Positions 15,703-24,984 are shown, counted from the stretch's first letter. The stretch is 47,068 bases of DNA from CAZJYC01 sp964550165 (GCA_964550165.1 CAZJYC010000014.1:1-47068), one strand, 5' to 3'. The notes: generated from the letters alone by a model not told the origin. Numbers and translations: made by a program.

Positions 15703-16692
15703 TTAAATGTGAAGCTCGATAATGTCCTCATCTTCAAGGATATGGTCACGATTGACCATCTGACCTTGGTATCTGGTTTTGCTCCAGATTCGGGCGTATT
15801 TCAGCTTTTGGGCAAAATCTCTGTGGACAGCTCTGGCCATATCCAGGACCGAAGACCCGGTTGTTAAGGTAAAAGGTTCCTCAAAGTCAGCCTTTTTCCC
15901 AGGAGCTTTGCTGTAAACCCGAATGATATGGAGAATGGAAAAAATCTGTTTTTTCAGCTGGTCAAGGTTATCCCCACGGCTGGCAGAGACAGCTACTGGA
16001 TTAAATTTAGGCTCCAGAGCCATTTTCAATAGGGCAAAATTTTCTGCAGCCATGGGAAGGTCATATTTATTGCCCACGATAAGTGTCCTCTTGGAAAAGA
16101 ATAGAGCTGAAGCGGGGATTGTCTGGTCATCGGCAACCAATTCGATTCTCTTCTCCTTCAATCGCGTTAAAATAGTCTCCAAGATATCGGCAGAATCCTC
16201 GCTGGCCAGGTCGAGAAGGAACAGGACTCCGTCGGCATCCTTGATCAGTTCATAATGCCAGACCTCCATATAATCAGGGGTAATGGGCGGCGTATCGATG
16301 AGCTGGATCTGGATGTTTTCATATTTCATCATTGCCGGATAAGGCTGGCGGGTTGTGAAGGGGTAGTCGCCGATTTCGGGATTGGCGTTCGACAGCGACT
16401 TGACCAGCATGGATTTACCTGCATTAGGGGGCCCGGCCAGCACAACCTGGCCTGCTCCTGATCTTTCGATGTGAAAAGATGGACCGTGTTTGGCAACGGC
16501 TGGTCGTTTTTGGGACGCCGATTTGAGTTTGGCAATCTTTGTTTTGAGCAAGGCCTGGAGCTTTTCCGTTCCCTTGTGTTTGGGGACTATGGAAAGGAGC
16601 TCCTCCAAAATGGCTATTCTTTCCTGAGGAGTTTTTGCGGTTTTGAGCTTTCTTTCGGTCTCAAAATACTGAGGAGGAAGGTTTGCAGGCAT
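15703..16692 (-). CDS. DRG/Obg-family GTPase with TGS domain
   Basis: 329 residues of a translation-factor-type GTPase resembling the DRG/Obg-HflX superfamily. An N-terminal helical segment (1-70) precedes the G domain. This has G1 GPPNAGKSML, G2 YPFTT, G3 DTPP, G4 NKYD and G5 SASRG, with the hydrophobic residue in place of catalytic Gln that is typical of this superfamily. A C-terminal TGS domain (about 262-329) ends NRDHILEDEDIIELHI. It is shorter than ObgE and lacks the glycine-rich Obg fold, which argues for the DRG-like branch. Ribosome or RNA association is family inference. It is a single gene diverging from gyrB, with a near-consensus promoter of its own and no clear Shine-Dalgarno. 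Confidence 0.85.
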   Translation of the reverse strand: MPANLPPQYFETERKLKTAKTPQERIAILEELLSIVPKHKGTEKLQALLKTKIAKLKSASQKRPAVAKHGPSFHIERSGAGQVVLAGPPNAGKSMLVKSLSNANPEIGDYPFTTRQPYPAMMKYENIQIQLIDTPPITPDYMEVWHYELIKDADGVLFLLDLASEDSADILETILTRLKEKRIELVADDQTIPASALFFSKRTLIVGNKYDLPMAAENFALLKMALEPKFNPVAVSASRGDNLDQLKKQIFSILHIIRVYSKAPGKKADFEEPFTLTTGSSVLDMARAVHRDFAQKLKYARIWSKTRYQGQMVNRDHILEDEDIIELHI

Positions 16693-16712
16693 TGGCGTTA
16701 GGATTCGACTCT

Positions 16713-16741
16713 ATTATAGCCAAAAGGCCTCTCCCTTTCAA
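16713..16741 (-). promoter_or_regulatory. Promoter of the DRG-like GTPase gene
   Basis: Minus strand: -35 TTGAAA (16741-16736), 17-bp spacer, -10 TATAAT (16718-16713). The start codon at 16692 is 20 nt downstream of the -10. Confidence 0.65.
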
Positions 16742-16832
16742 AGCGAAAAATGCCTTCGTCCTCCCTTATTTTCCCCAAGAAAATGGCCTAAGAAAGGAGT
16801 GAAAAAAAGGGAGGAAAAAAGGGTTGTTTTTC

Positions 16833-16861
16833 TTTACTAAGTTTAGCTCCTGGTATATAAT
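16833..16861 (+). promoter_or_regulatory. Promoter of gyrB-gyrA
   Basis: -35 TTTACT (16833-16838), 17-bp spacer, -10 TATAAT (16856-16861). The leader to the gyrB ATG is about 74 nt. Confidence 0.65.
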
Positions 16862-16941
16862 TATTCCGTTAAAATTATGCCAAACGGGTTAGCGGAAACA
16901 CCCTCCTTCGTAACCCTTCTTTTTTCTCAAGAAAACAGAAA

Positions 16942-19326
16942 ATGAAAAACAAAAAATATACAGAAGCAAGCATAAAAGTACTCAAGGGGCTGGAAGCTGT
17001 TCGCAAGCGACCGGCCATGTATATCGGAAGCACAGGTCCTGAAGGGCTCCACCATCTTGTTTATGAAGTCGTTGATAACAGCATCGATGAGGCTCTTTCC
17101 GGATTTTGCACCCAAATTGACATCATTATTCATGTGGACAACAGCGTCACGGTAATCGATGATGGCCGTGGCATCCCGGTAGGAATCCATAAGAAGGAAA
17201 AAAGAGCCGTGCCAGAAGTCGTCATGACCACCCTTCATGCTGGCGGGAAATTCGATTCCAAGACATACCAGGTTTCTGGTGGGCTTCATGGCGTAGGCGT
17301 CTCTGTGGTCAATGCTCTTTCTGAGAGACTCGACCTGGAAATCAAGAGGGACGGCGGCGTCTATTCCCAGACTTACAAGAGAGGCAACCCCGCCACATCT
17401 TTAAAGAAGATAGGGAGGACAAAAAACACCGGCACAAAAGTCACATTCAAGCCCGATCGAGAAATATTTGAATCCATCGAGTTCAATTTTGAAATTCTTA
17501 CCCAGAGGTTGAGAGAGCTTTCTTTCCTGAACAGAGGATTGAAAATCACTCTGGTTGATGAGCGGACTGACAAGTCACACGAATTCCAGTATAAGGGAGG
17601 GATTCAGGAATTTGTGCAATATCTCAACCAGAATAAGACGACTTTGAATCCCAAGCCCATCTATTTCGAACTGGAAAGAGACCATGTCGTGGTCGAGTTA
17701 GCCCTTCAGTATAACTCCAGCTATTCTGAAACCATATTCACTTTTGTCAACAGCATCAACACCACCGAGGGCGGTACCCACTTGATCGGATTTAAAGCGG
17801 CTTTGACCAGGTCCATAAACAATTTCGCCAATGCGAACAATATGATCAAAGACCTGAGTCAGAATTTAACCGGCGATGACACCCGAGAAGGGCTGTGTGC
17901 TGTGCTGAGCTTGAAGCTTAGAAATCCTCAGTTTGAAGGCCAGACAAAAACAAAACTGGGAAACAGCGAAGTCAAGGGCATTGTCGAATCTGTGGTCAAC
18001 GAGCAACTTTCAACGTATTTCGAAGAAAATTCAACCATTGTCAAGAAAATTGTGCTGAAGATCCTGGAAGCAGCAAGGGCCAGGGAGGCTGCGCGCAAGG
18101 CGAGAGATCTTATTCGCCGCAAGGGAATTCTGGAGTCGACATCCCTGCCCGGGAAGCTGGCAGATTGCCAGGAAAGAAATCCTGCTGAGAGCGAGATTTT
18201 TATCGTCGAAGGAGATTCTGCCGGCGGATCGGCCAAGCAAGCCCGGGATCGCCGCTTCCAGGCAGTCCTGCCTTTAAAGGGGAAAATTCTCAACGTGGAG
18301 AAGGCCCGATTCGATAGGATTCTTAAGAGCGAGGAGATTGGAATCATCATTTCAGCTTTGGGAACAGGAGTCGGGCAGCCGGATTTCAATATCGATAAGC
18401 TGCGTTATCATCGAATCATCATCATGACCGATGCGGATGTGGATGGGTCCCATATCAGAACGCTTCTTCTGACCTTCTTCTACCGGCAGATGCCTCAACT
18501 GATCGAGAAAGGCCATCTCTTTATCGCCCAGCCGCCCCTGTACAAGATTGCAAAAGGAAAATCAGTTCTTTACCTGAGGGACGAGCGCTCCTACGAAAAA
18601 TACATCATCAAAAAAATTACTGAGGAGTTCCAAATAAAGGTCGGCCAGAGAAAAGGAATTGTTGGAGGGGAGGAATTCAGGAAATTCCTCCATTGCATCA
18701 TTGCCAAAAAAAATTATGTTCAGATGCTGGAGAGGAAGAACTACCCCTTTTTCCTGATCAAGATTCTGCTCGATAACGGAGTGGATGGCCTGGCCTATCT
18801 TCAGAAGCAGGGCAAGATGGAAAAAATCCAGAGCCTTCTCAATCAGAAAGGAATTGTCTCAGTCTTGAGCAAGGATGAGGAGCATGGGCTGTATGAATTA
18901 TCGGTTAATTTCCAGGTGAACGGAATGAGCGTCTCGTGCAAGGTTAACTTGGATTTAGTGAAATCTGTCGAATACCAAAATCTCTACAGCATCCACAAAG
19001 AATTAGAAAACTTCAAACCTCCTTATCACGTTCTGAGCGACAGCGAAAGCGTAAAGATTGAGAACGAAGCCAAGCTTCTGGATTACCTTTACCAGAAGGG
19101 GAAAAAGGGCATAACGATCCAGAGATATAAAGGGCTGGGCGAGATGACGCCTCAACAGCTCTGGGAGACAACCATGGATCCAGAGACACGAGTTTTGCTG
19201 AACGTCTCCGTCCAGGATGCTGTCGCAGCAGATCTTGTTTTTACAGTCCTGATGGGCGATGAAGTGGAATCGAGAAGGAATTTTATCGAGAAGAATGCTC
19301 TCGAAGCCCAGAACCTGGATATCTAA
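16942..19326 (+). CDS. gyrB: DNA gyrase subunit B
   Basis: 794 residues, the ATPase/toprim subunit of gyrase, which introduces negative supercoils together with GyrA. The GHKL ATPase has Glu42 and Asn46 in YEVVDNSIDEAL, DDGRGIPVGIH, TTLHAGGKFD and QTKTKLGN. The toprim domain shows EGDSAGGSAKQ and MTDADVDGSHIRTLL, with PLKGKILNVEKAR between them. The C-terminal tail has RYKGLGEMTPQQLWET. The length is close to the proteobacterial form because of an extra segment (about residues 560-720) between toprim and tail, absent from the roughly 640-residue type. The start has only a weak purine site. gyrA follows after 36 nt in the same transcript. Confidence 0.96.
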   Translation: MKNKKYTEASIKVLKGLEAVRKRPAMYIGSTGPEGLHHLVYEVVDNSIDEALSGFCTQIDIIIHVDNSVTVIDDGRGIPVGIHKKEKRAVPEVVMTTLHAGGKFDSKTYQVSGGLHGVGVSVVNALSERLDLEIKRDGGVYSQTYKRGNPATSLKKIGRTKNTGTKVTFKPDREIFESIEFNFEILTQRLRELSFLNRGLKITLVDERTDKSHEFQYKGGIQEFVQYLNQNKTTLNPKPIYFELERDHVVVELALQYNSSYSETIFTFVNSINTTEGGTHLIGFKAALTRSINNFANANNMIKDLSQNLTGDDTREGLCAVLSLKLRNPQFEGQTKTKLGNSEVKGIVESVVNEQLSTYFEENSTIVKKIVLKILEAARAREAARKARDLIRRKGILESTSLPGKLADCQERNPAESEIFIVEGDSAGGSAKQARDRRFQAVLPLKGKILNVEKARFDRILKSEEIGIIISALGTGVGQPDFNIDKLRYHRIIIMTDADVDGSHIRTLLLTFFYRQMPQLIEKGHLFIAQPPLYKIAKGKSVLYLRDERSYEKYIIKKITEEFQIKVGQRKGIVGGEEFRKFLHCIIAKKNYVQMLERKNYPFFLIKILLDNGVDGLAYLQKQGKMEKIQSLLNQKGIVSVLSKDEEHGLYELSVNFQVNGMSVSCKVNLDLVKSVEYQNLYSIHKELENFKPPYHVLSDSESVKIENEAKLLDYLYQKGKKGITIQRYKGLGEMTPQQLWETTMDPETRVLLNVSVQDAVAADLVFTVLMGDEVESRRNFIEKNALEAQNLDI

Positions 19327-19362
19327 ACAAAGTCTTGCGCGATTTTTTAGGAAGAAACGGTT

Positions 19363-21780
19363 ATGAGTAAATCTACAATCGTAAGCCTCGAAGAAGAAAT
19401 GAAGCGCTCCTACCTGGATTACGCCATGAGTGTGATCATAGGCCGGGCCATCCCGGATATCAAGGATGGGCTCAAACCGGTTCACCGCCGCACGCTCTAT
19501 GCAATGTATGAAGCAGGGAACGCCTGGAATAAACCTTATAAAAAATCCGCCCGCATCGTAGGAGATGTCATCGGAAAGTTTCACCCCCACGGAGAAGCGG
19601 CCGTCTATGATACCCTGGTGCGAATGGCTCAGGATTTTAGCCTGCGTTATCCCTTAGTCGATGGCCAGGGTAATTTTGGGTCCATCGACGGGGATCCGCC
19701 GGCAGCCATGAGGTATACCGAAGTCAGGATGCATAAAATTGCTGATGAACTCCTGGCTGACATCGAGAAGGATACGGTAAACTTTGTTCCCAACTATGAT
19801 GGCAGTCTCGAGATGCCTGAAGTCCTTCCTTCGCGATTGCCCAATCTTCTCATTAACGGCGGTTCTGGAATTGCAGTCGGCATGGCCACAAATGTCCCCC
19901 CTCATAACCTCGTTGAGGTCGTCGACGGCATCATCCACCTTATTCAGCGTCCTAAGGCCGGCGTAAAAGAGATCATGCAGCATATTCCCGGCCCGGACTT
20001 CCCCACAGGAGGATATATCTTCGGCGTGGATGAAATCAAAAAGGCCTACAACACCGGAAAAGGCATCATCACCTTGAGAGCCAGGGCCATGATTGAGCGA
20101 GGAAGGAAGAATGAGAGAGACAGAATCGTCATCACCGAGATTCCTTATCAGGTGAACAAGTCGAAACTTCTAGAAGGCATCGCCCAACTTGTCAACGAAA
20201 AGAGAATCGAAGGCATTGCAGAGATCAGGGACGAGTCTGACCGGGATGGGATGCGGATCGTCATCGAGATAAGGAAGGGTGAAATTCCTGAAGTCATTTT
20301 AAACAACCTCTACAAGCACACGGCTCTTCAGACATCTTACGGGATTATCATGCTGGCTATTGTGGATAAGCAGCCAAAGCTTCTGAACATCGTTGATGTG
20401 ATCCGATATTTCATATCGCACCGCCAGGATGTTGTGCGAAGGCGAACACGATTCGAGTTAAAAAAAGCTGAACTCAGGGCCCATATTCTCGAAGGATTAA
20501 ACATCGCTCTGGATCATCTGGACGAGGTGATTAGCTTAATCCGTTCTTCCCGGACGGTTGACCAGGCCAGAAAAGGCCTTATCACCAATTTTCGCCTGAC
20601 AAAAACTCAGGCTCAGGCCATCTTGGATTTACAGCTCCAGAAATTGACTCGCTTGGAGAGGGAGAACATCCAAAAAGAGTACAATGAATTGAAGAAGACG
20701 ATCCTGAAATTGAAAAGAATCTTGGCCAGTGAAAAGCTTATTTTGGATATCATCGTTGAGGAGCTGAAGCAGATCAAAGAAGGATATCAGGACGAGAGGA
20801 AAACAGAGATCAAGGAAGAAGCTATCTCGGAACTCAAGCCTGAAGACTTGATTAAAGAGGAGGATGTTGTTGTCGTCTATACCGCCTCTGGTTATGTCAA
20901 GCGAACCTCTCTGAGCTATTACCACTTTCAAAGCCGCGGAGGAAAAGGGAGAAAAGGGATAAGCATGAAGCCGGAAGATGTGGTTCAGAACCTGTTTGTC
21001 TGCTCCTCCCACAGCTATCTTCTGTTTTTCACCAACAAAGGACGTGTCTACTGGCTTAAGGCTCATGAGATTCCGGATGTGGGTGTATCAGGCCGGGGAA
21101 AACCCATCAGAAATCTGCTCCAGTTCAGCTCAGAAGAGAAAGTCCGGTCCGTAGTGGCCATAAAGGATTTTTCAGAGGACCTTAATGTTGTCATGCTGAC
21201 CTCAAAAGGGAAGATAAAAAAGACAAAGTTGAGTGATTTTCGTAACATCCGCAGGGGTGGAATTATCGCCATCAATGTTCCTGCCAAAGGCGAACTGCTC
21301 ATGGCCAAGCTGACCGACGGCAAAAAGGATATTCTCATCGGGACAAAACAGGGGAAAGCCATCAGGTTCAAAGAGAAAGAAGTCAGGCCCATGGGGCGTC
21401 AAGCTGCTGGCGTAAGAGCCATTTCCCTCGGCAAGAAAGACCAGATCATCGGAATGATTGTCGCCGGGGAAAAAGAGAAGTATGTCTTTACGGCCAGCGA
21501 GAAAGGTTATGGAAAGAAGACCGATATCAATCTCTATCCCAGGCATCGCAGAGGTGGGAAAGGCGTGATTAACCTGAAAACAAGTTCCAAAATAGGAGTG
21601 GCCATCGGGATGGTCGGGATATCCGATGAAGAATTGCTTCTGATCACTGAGATCGGAAAAGTGATCCGGATCAAGACAGAGCAAGTCCGCCCTTCTGGCC
21701 GAGCCACCCAGGGTGTAAGGATCATCGGTCTTGAGAAAGGCGGTAAGGTTGTCTCTCTGGAGAAGGTTAGAGAGAGATAA
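19363..21780 (+). CDS. gyrA: DNA gyrase subunit A
   Basis: 805 residues. The breakage-reunion domain has catalytic Tyr118 in AAMRYTEVRM and the quinolone-site helix KFHPHGEAAVYD. The C-terminal beta-pinwheel has repeated blades (about 500-800) and a GyrA-box-like QSRGGKGRKG that marks gyrase rather than topoisomerase IV. The position equivalent to E. coli Ser83 is Ala79, that of Asp87 is Asp83, and Asp82 is replaced by Glu78. AGGAAG about 8 nt upstream supports the ATG. It lies directly behind gyrB, giving the classic co-transcribed heterotetramer pair. Confidence 0.96.
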   Translation: MSKSTIVSLEEEMKRSYLDYAMSVIIGRAIPDIKDGLKPVHRRTLYAMYEAGNAWNKPYKKSARIVGDVIGKFHPHGEAAVYDTLVRMAQDFSLRYPLVDGQGNFGSIDGDPPAAMRYTEVRMHKIADELLADIEKDTVNFVPNYDGSLEMPEVLPSRLPNLLINGGSGIAVGMATNVPPHNLVEVVDGIIHLIQRPKAGVKEIMQHIPGPDFPTGGYIFGVDEIKKAYNTGKGIITLRARAMIERGRKNERDRIVITEIPYQVNKSKLLEGIAQLVNEKRIEGIAEIRDESDRDGMRIVIEIRKGEIPEVILNNLYKHTALQTSYGIIMLAIVDKQPKLLNIVDVIRYFISHRQDVVRRRTRFELKKAELRAHILEGLNIALDHLDEVISLIRSSRTVDQARKGLITNFRLTKTQAQAILDLQLQKLTRLERENIQKEYNELKKTILKLKRILASEKLILDIIVEELKQIKEGYQDERKTEIKEEAISELKPEDLIKEEDVVVVYTASGYVKRTSLSYYHFQSRGGKGRKGISMKPEDVVQNLFVCSSHSYLLFFTNKGRVYWLKAHEIPDVGVSGRGKPIRNLLQFSSEEKVRSVVAIKDFSEDLNVVMLTSKGKIKKTKLSDFRNIRRGGIIAINVPAKGELLMAKLTDGKKDILIGTKQGKAIRFKEKEVRPMGRQAAGVRAISLGKKDQIIGMIVAGEKEKYVFTASEKGYGKKTDINLYPRHRRGGKGVINLKTSSKIGVAIGMVGISDEELLLITEIGKVIRIKTEQVRPSGRATQGVRIIGLEKGGKVVSLEKVRER

Positions 21781-21814
21781 GTCAATAAACTTATTTAAAG
21801 ATTCATAAAATAGC

Positions 21815-21844
21815 TTGACAGTCAAATCTCGACTTCTTTAAAAT
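21815..21844 (+). promoter_or_regulatory. Promoter of acyl-CoA synthetase gene
   Basis: -35 TTGACA (21815-21820), 18-bp spacer, -10 TAAAAT (21839-21844). A perfect AAGGAGGG ribosome site follows at 21861-21868. Confidence 0.7.
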
Positions 21845-21872
21845 CTAGCCAACCTAAGATAAGGAGGGTATC

Positions 21873-23651
21873 GTGATCGAAACACTCACTCAGTTATTTT
21901 TCAACACAGCTAAATCTTACGTCAAAGATGATCTGATGCTCTATAAAAAAGAAGGACGCTATGTGCCAATTTCGACAGAGGAGTTCGCCGTTAGGGTGAA
22001 ATATTTTGCTCTCGGATTGAGAGATTTGGGTCTTGGAGCAGGGGATAAGCTGATTATCATCTCAGACACCAGGCCCGAGTGGGTCATGACCGATATCGGG
22101 AATCTGTGTCTGGGCGGGATAACGGTTCCTATTTATACTTCTTTAGTGCCGGAACAGATCAAGTACATCATCGATGATTCTGATGCTAAGGTTGTTGTTT
22201 TTTCTGACTTAGAGCAATGGAAGAAAATAGAGGCCATCAAACCAGAACTGATAAAAGTTATCCATCACATCACTTTTTTGTCCGAAGCCCCTAAAGGAGT
22301 TTTGACATTTGACCAAATATTGGAAAGAGGGAAAAAATTTGACCAGCACAATCCTGGTCTTTTTGAGAAATTAGCCCTGGCTGTCAAGCCTGATGATTTG
22401 GCATCTATCATCTACACGTCTGGGACAACTGGAATTCCAAAAGGTGTCATGCTGACTCATAGCAATTTTATGAGCAATGTCGTGTCGACAGCAACAATCA
22501 TTGAATTCTCAAAAAAGGATACGTGCCTTTCTTTTCTCCCATTATCCCATGTTCTGGAGAGGATGGTGACTTATGCCTACCTTTACAAAGGTTGTACCGT
22601 TGCCTATGCCGAGAGTATGGATACTGTGGCTGAAAACATGCTTGAGGTTCAGCCGCACATCATGGTCAGTGTTCCTCGTGTCTTTGAGAAGATTTATTCA
22701 AAAGTCATGGATAATGTTCTTGCCAGTCCTCCCTTGAAGAGAAAAATTTTTTTCTGGGCAGTCAAAGTTGGAAGGGAGTATGCTCAGAGAAAGTTGAACC
22801 GCCAACCCATTCCTGGATTCCTCCAGTTTAAGAAAAATTTGGCCCATAAACTTGTCTTTTCCAAAATCATCGAAAAAACAGGCGGAAGAGTTCGGTTTTT
22901 CATTTCTGGAGGGGCACCTCTCTCCAAAGACATCGCTGAATTTTTCTATGCCATGGGTCTGGTGGTCTTGGAAGGCTATGGCTTGACAGAAACGTCTCCA
23001 GTTGTCTCCGTCAACACTTTCGAAAATCTAAAGTTTGGCACTGTAGGAAAGGTCATTCCTGAAGTTGAAGTGAAGATTGCTGAGGATGGAGAGATTCTGA
23101 CAAAGGGACCGAATGTGATGAAAGGCTACTATAAGAAAGAAGAGGAGACAAAAGAAGCCTTCGCAGGAGGATGGTTTCGCACCGGAGATATCGGCCATAT
23201 GGATGAGGGGGGATTTCTGGTCATCACAGACAGGAAAAAAGACCTCATCGTCACCTCGGGTGGGAAGAATGTGGCTCCTCAGCCAATTGAGAATCTTTTA
23301 AAGCTCAGTCCTTATATTTCCAATGCCGTTGTTATAGGCGACAGAAGAAGGTTTATCTCGGCCTTGATTGCGCCAAATTTTGAAAAATTGGCAGAGTATG
23401 CAAAATCCAGAGGCATCCCCTACGAGACAAACAGCGATTTGATCGGGAATGGAAAGATTCTGAGTTTCATGCAGAAAGAAGTCGACCAGGCCACGCCGGA
23501 CCTCGCTTCCTATGAGAAAATCAAGAAAGTCGCCCTGTTGGAAAGAGATTTCGAGATAACGAGAGGAGAGATGACCCCGACGCTTAAGGTCAAAAGGAAC
23601 ATTGTCGAACAAAAATATAAAAATATTATTGATGCCCTCTACAAGGAATAG
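21873..23651 (+). CDS. Long-chain fatty acid-CoA ligase (AMP-forming)
   Basis: 592 residues starting at GTG 21873, set by AAGGAGGG four bases upstream. It is an ANL adenylating enzyme that activates fatty acids to acyl-CoA via an acyl-AMP. Visible are the P-loop YTSGTTGIPKGVMLTHSN, the adenine loop GYGLTETSPV, the ribose-binding GWFRTGDIGHMDEGG with hinge DRKKDLIVTSGGKNVAPQPIEN, and the C-terminal TPTLKVKR lysine region. Size and the inserted helical segment around residues 260-330 match the FadD15/long-chain type. It would feed beta-oxidation, in keeping with the acyl-CoA dehydrogenase elsewhere in the window, or recycle membrane fatty acids. It is monocistronic, convergent with the next gene. 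Confidence 0.92.
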   Translation: MIETLTQLFFNTAKSYVKDDLMLYKKEGRYVPISTEEFAVRVKYFALGLRDLGLGAGDKLIIISDTRPEWVMTDIGNLCLGGITVPIYTSLVPEQIKYIIDDSDAKVVVFSDLEQWKKIEAIKPELIKVIHHITFLSEAPKGVLTFDQILERGKKFDQHNPGLFEKLALAVKPDDLASIIYTSGTTGIPKGVMLTHSNFMSNVVSTATIIEFSKKDTCLSFLPLSHVLERMVTYAYLYKGCTVAYAESMDTVAENMLEVQPHIMVSVPRVFEKIYSKVMDNVLASPPLKRKIFFWAVKVGREYAQRKLNRQPIPGFLQFKKNLAHKLVFSKIIEKTGGRVRFFISGGAPLSKDIAEFFYAMGLVVLEGYGLTETSPVVSVNTFENLKFGTVGKVIPEVEVKIAEDGEILTKGPNVMKGYYKKEEETKEAFAGGWFRTGDIGHMDEGGFLVITDRKKDLIVTSGGKNVAPQPIENLLKLSPYISNAVVIGDRRRFISALIAPNFEKLAEYAKSRGIPYETNSDLIGNGKILSFMQKEVDQATPDLASYEKIKKVALLERDFEITRGEMTPTLKVKRNIVEQKYKNIIDALYKE

Positions 23652-23684
23652 GCGGGCGATTCTTGAAGATGAAGATGAAGAGGC

Positions 23685-24392
23685 TTATTTTGGCTTTTTT
23701 ATCCAGAAGAGAATCCGGCCACAATTCTCGCAGAGGATAAGCTTTTCTTGTTCTTTCAATTCGTTGAGCACTTGAGGCCTGATGCGCACATGACACATAG
23801 AACAGAAGTCATCGTTGACCGGAGAAAGGGCAATTCCGTTTTTTTTTGCCGAAATTCTTTGATAGAGGCTTATTTGGTCAGAGGGAATTGTTGGATTAAG
23901 TTCTTCTTTTTCTTGAATTAACTTGGCCTTCTTTTCCTCCAATTCTTTTTTCTTCTGTTGAAGAGTTTGCTTTTCTTTTGAGAATTTCTCCTGGGTCTCT
24001 TGATATTTTTGGTTAGCTGCCTTGATTTCTTCCTCGATCTCATCGGCTGTGATCATTTCGCTGATTATTTCTTCCTCAAGTGTGTCCACCTTATTCTTCG
24101 CCTCTTCGATTTCTTTGAGAAGAGAACTGTATTGTTTGTTTGTTTTTACTTCATTGAGCTGAAGGCTGTATTTGGAAATTTTTGTTTTAATATCTTTAAC
24201 TTCGGCTTCGAGATCCCTTCGTTTTTTCTGATTTTGGGCCATCTTGTCTTTGGCTGAAGTGACAATTTTGCAGCTGGTCTCGATTTTCTTTTCCGTGTCT
24301 TGGATCTGGAAAGGGATTCTATCGAGGGAGAGAGAGGTGTCCGTAATCTCTTTGTCGAGCTTCTGCAGGTGAATCAACTTCTCAAGATCCAC
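23685..24392 (-). CDS. Coiled-coil C4 zinc-ribbon protein (DUF164/zf-RING_7 type)
   Basis: 235 residues. About residues 1-170 form a continuous antiparallel coiled coil (heptads rich in Glu, Lys, Gln; LEEEIISEMITADEIEEEIK). A C-terminal four-cysteine zinc ribbon follows: CSMCHVRIRP, then LCENCGRILFW. This is the architecture of the CT398/HP0958 family. In Helicobacter HP0958 (FlgZ) affects flagellar regulation, but the family is far wider than flagellated bacteria, so the role here is unknown; nucleic-acid or protein scaffolding is plausible. It lies directly downstream of a tRNA gene on the same strand with only 19 nt between, and may be read from the tRNA promoter. No independent promoter is evident. 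Confidence 0.85.
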   Translation of the reverse strand: MDLEKLIHLQKLDKEITDTSLSLDRIPFQIQDTEKKIETSCKIVTSAKDKMAQNQKKRRDLEAEVKDIKTKISKYSLQLNEVKTNKQYSSLLKEIEEAKNKVDTLEEEIISEMITADEIEEEIKAANQKYQETQEKFSKEKQTLQQKKKELEEKKAKLIQEKEELNPTIPSDQISLYQRISAKKNGIALSPVNDDFCSMCHVRIRPQVLNELKEQEKLILCENCGRILFWIKKPK

Positions 24393-24411
24393 ATCTTTTC
24401 CTCTCGAAAAA

Positions 24412-24483
24412 TGGGCCTACCAGGATTCGAACCTGGGACCTGCCGGTTATGAGCCGGTGGCTCTTCCGCTGAGCTATAGGCCC
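24412..24483 (-). tRNA. tRNA with CAU anticodon, most like tRNA-Ile2
   Basis: Cloverleaf: acceptor GGGCCTA/TAGGCCC, D stem GCTC/GAGC, anticodon stem ACCGG/CCGGC (A-C mismatch at the top pair) with loop CTCATAA, T stem CCAGG/CCTGG with TTCGAAT, discriminator A. No encoded CCA. The GGGCCTATAGCTCAG 5' end is typical of the tRNA-Ile that TilS converts to a lysidine anticodon. Elongator tRNA-Met is the alternative. Confidence 0.88.
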
Positions 24484-24491
24484 TTTTTTCT

Positions 24492-24520
24492 CTTATAGCA
24501 GATATGTTCTATCAAGTCAA
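24492..24520 (-). promoter_or_regulatory. Promoter of tRNA-CAU (and possibly the zinc-ribbon gene)
   Basis: Minus strand: -35 TTGACT (24520-24515), 17-bp spacer, -10 TATAAG (24497-24492). The flanking repeat of element D begins at 24523, two bases upstream of the -35. Confidence 0.65.
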
Positions 24521-24531
24521 TTTGAGACAGA

Positions 24532-24984
24532 ATGAGCATCTCAAATTCCGTGATTCGAAGAGATTTTGGGGAATAGCCTCGCTCCCCTTCGGATTTTTAA
24601 CGCCATTCTCTGTTCGCTCTTCTCGGCGGCTGCGTAACGCTCCGGCTAAGCGGTTCGAAAACACGCAGGCTTTCTATTACCCGAGCGAAGGCAGAATGGT
24701 GAGAAGGTCGTGTGAAGGGCTGAGCGGGCACGGTTCCTCGACCGAAGGGAGAGGAGAGCGAAGCCTTGAACCGAGCCGCTTTTGGCTCGCTGGGGCAAAA
24801 GCGGCGTACCTTCGAGCCAATCTGCCTGAGCTTTTCAAACGGTTTTCTCACCGCTTAGCCTCTGCGGGCATCCTTTTTAAGAGCGAACTCCGAAGGCTAA
24901 ATCCTCAATGGTCGCTGCGGCTATCTCCCAAAATCTTTGGATATTCAGAGAGCAATCTTTTATCACAGAATTTGGGATGCATCC
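24532..24984. mobile_element. MITE-like palindromic element, copy D (453 bp, inverted core)
   Basis: The ends match the family (CTCAAATTCCGTGATTCG at left; the complement, with one change, at 24963-24980). They are flanked by 9-bp direct repeats TGAGACAGA (24523-24531) and TGAGACAAA (24985-24993), one mismatch, flush with the same boundaries as in copies A and E. The outer arms run in the usual orientation. The core at 24713-24776 is the reverse complement of the core in copies A and E, and the associated hairpin (CCGCTTTTG 24776-24784, CAAAAGCGG 24796-24804) is flipped with it. The extra length comes from rearranged sequence around the core. Confidence 0.82.

Noticed and set aside
16942..21780. 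Topoisomerase IV (parE/parC) instead of gyrase.
   Set aside because: A GyrA-box-like motif (QSRGGKGRKG) is present in the C-terminal domain, and subunit lengths and order fit gyrB-gyrA.
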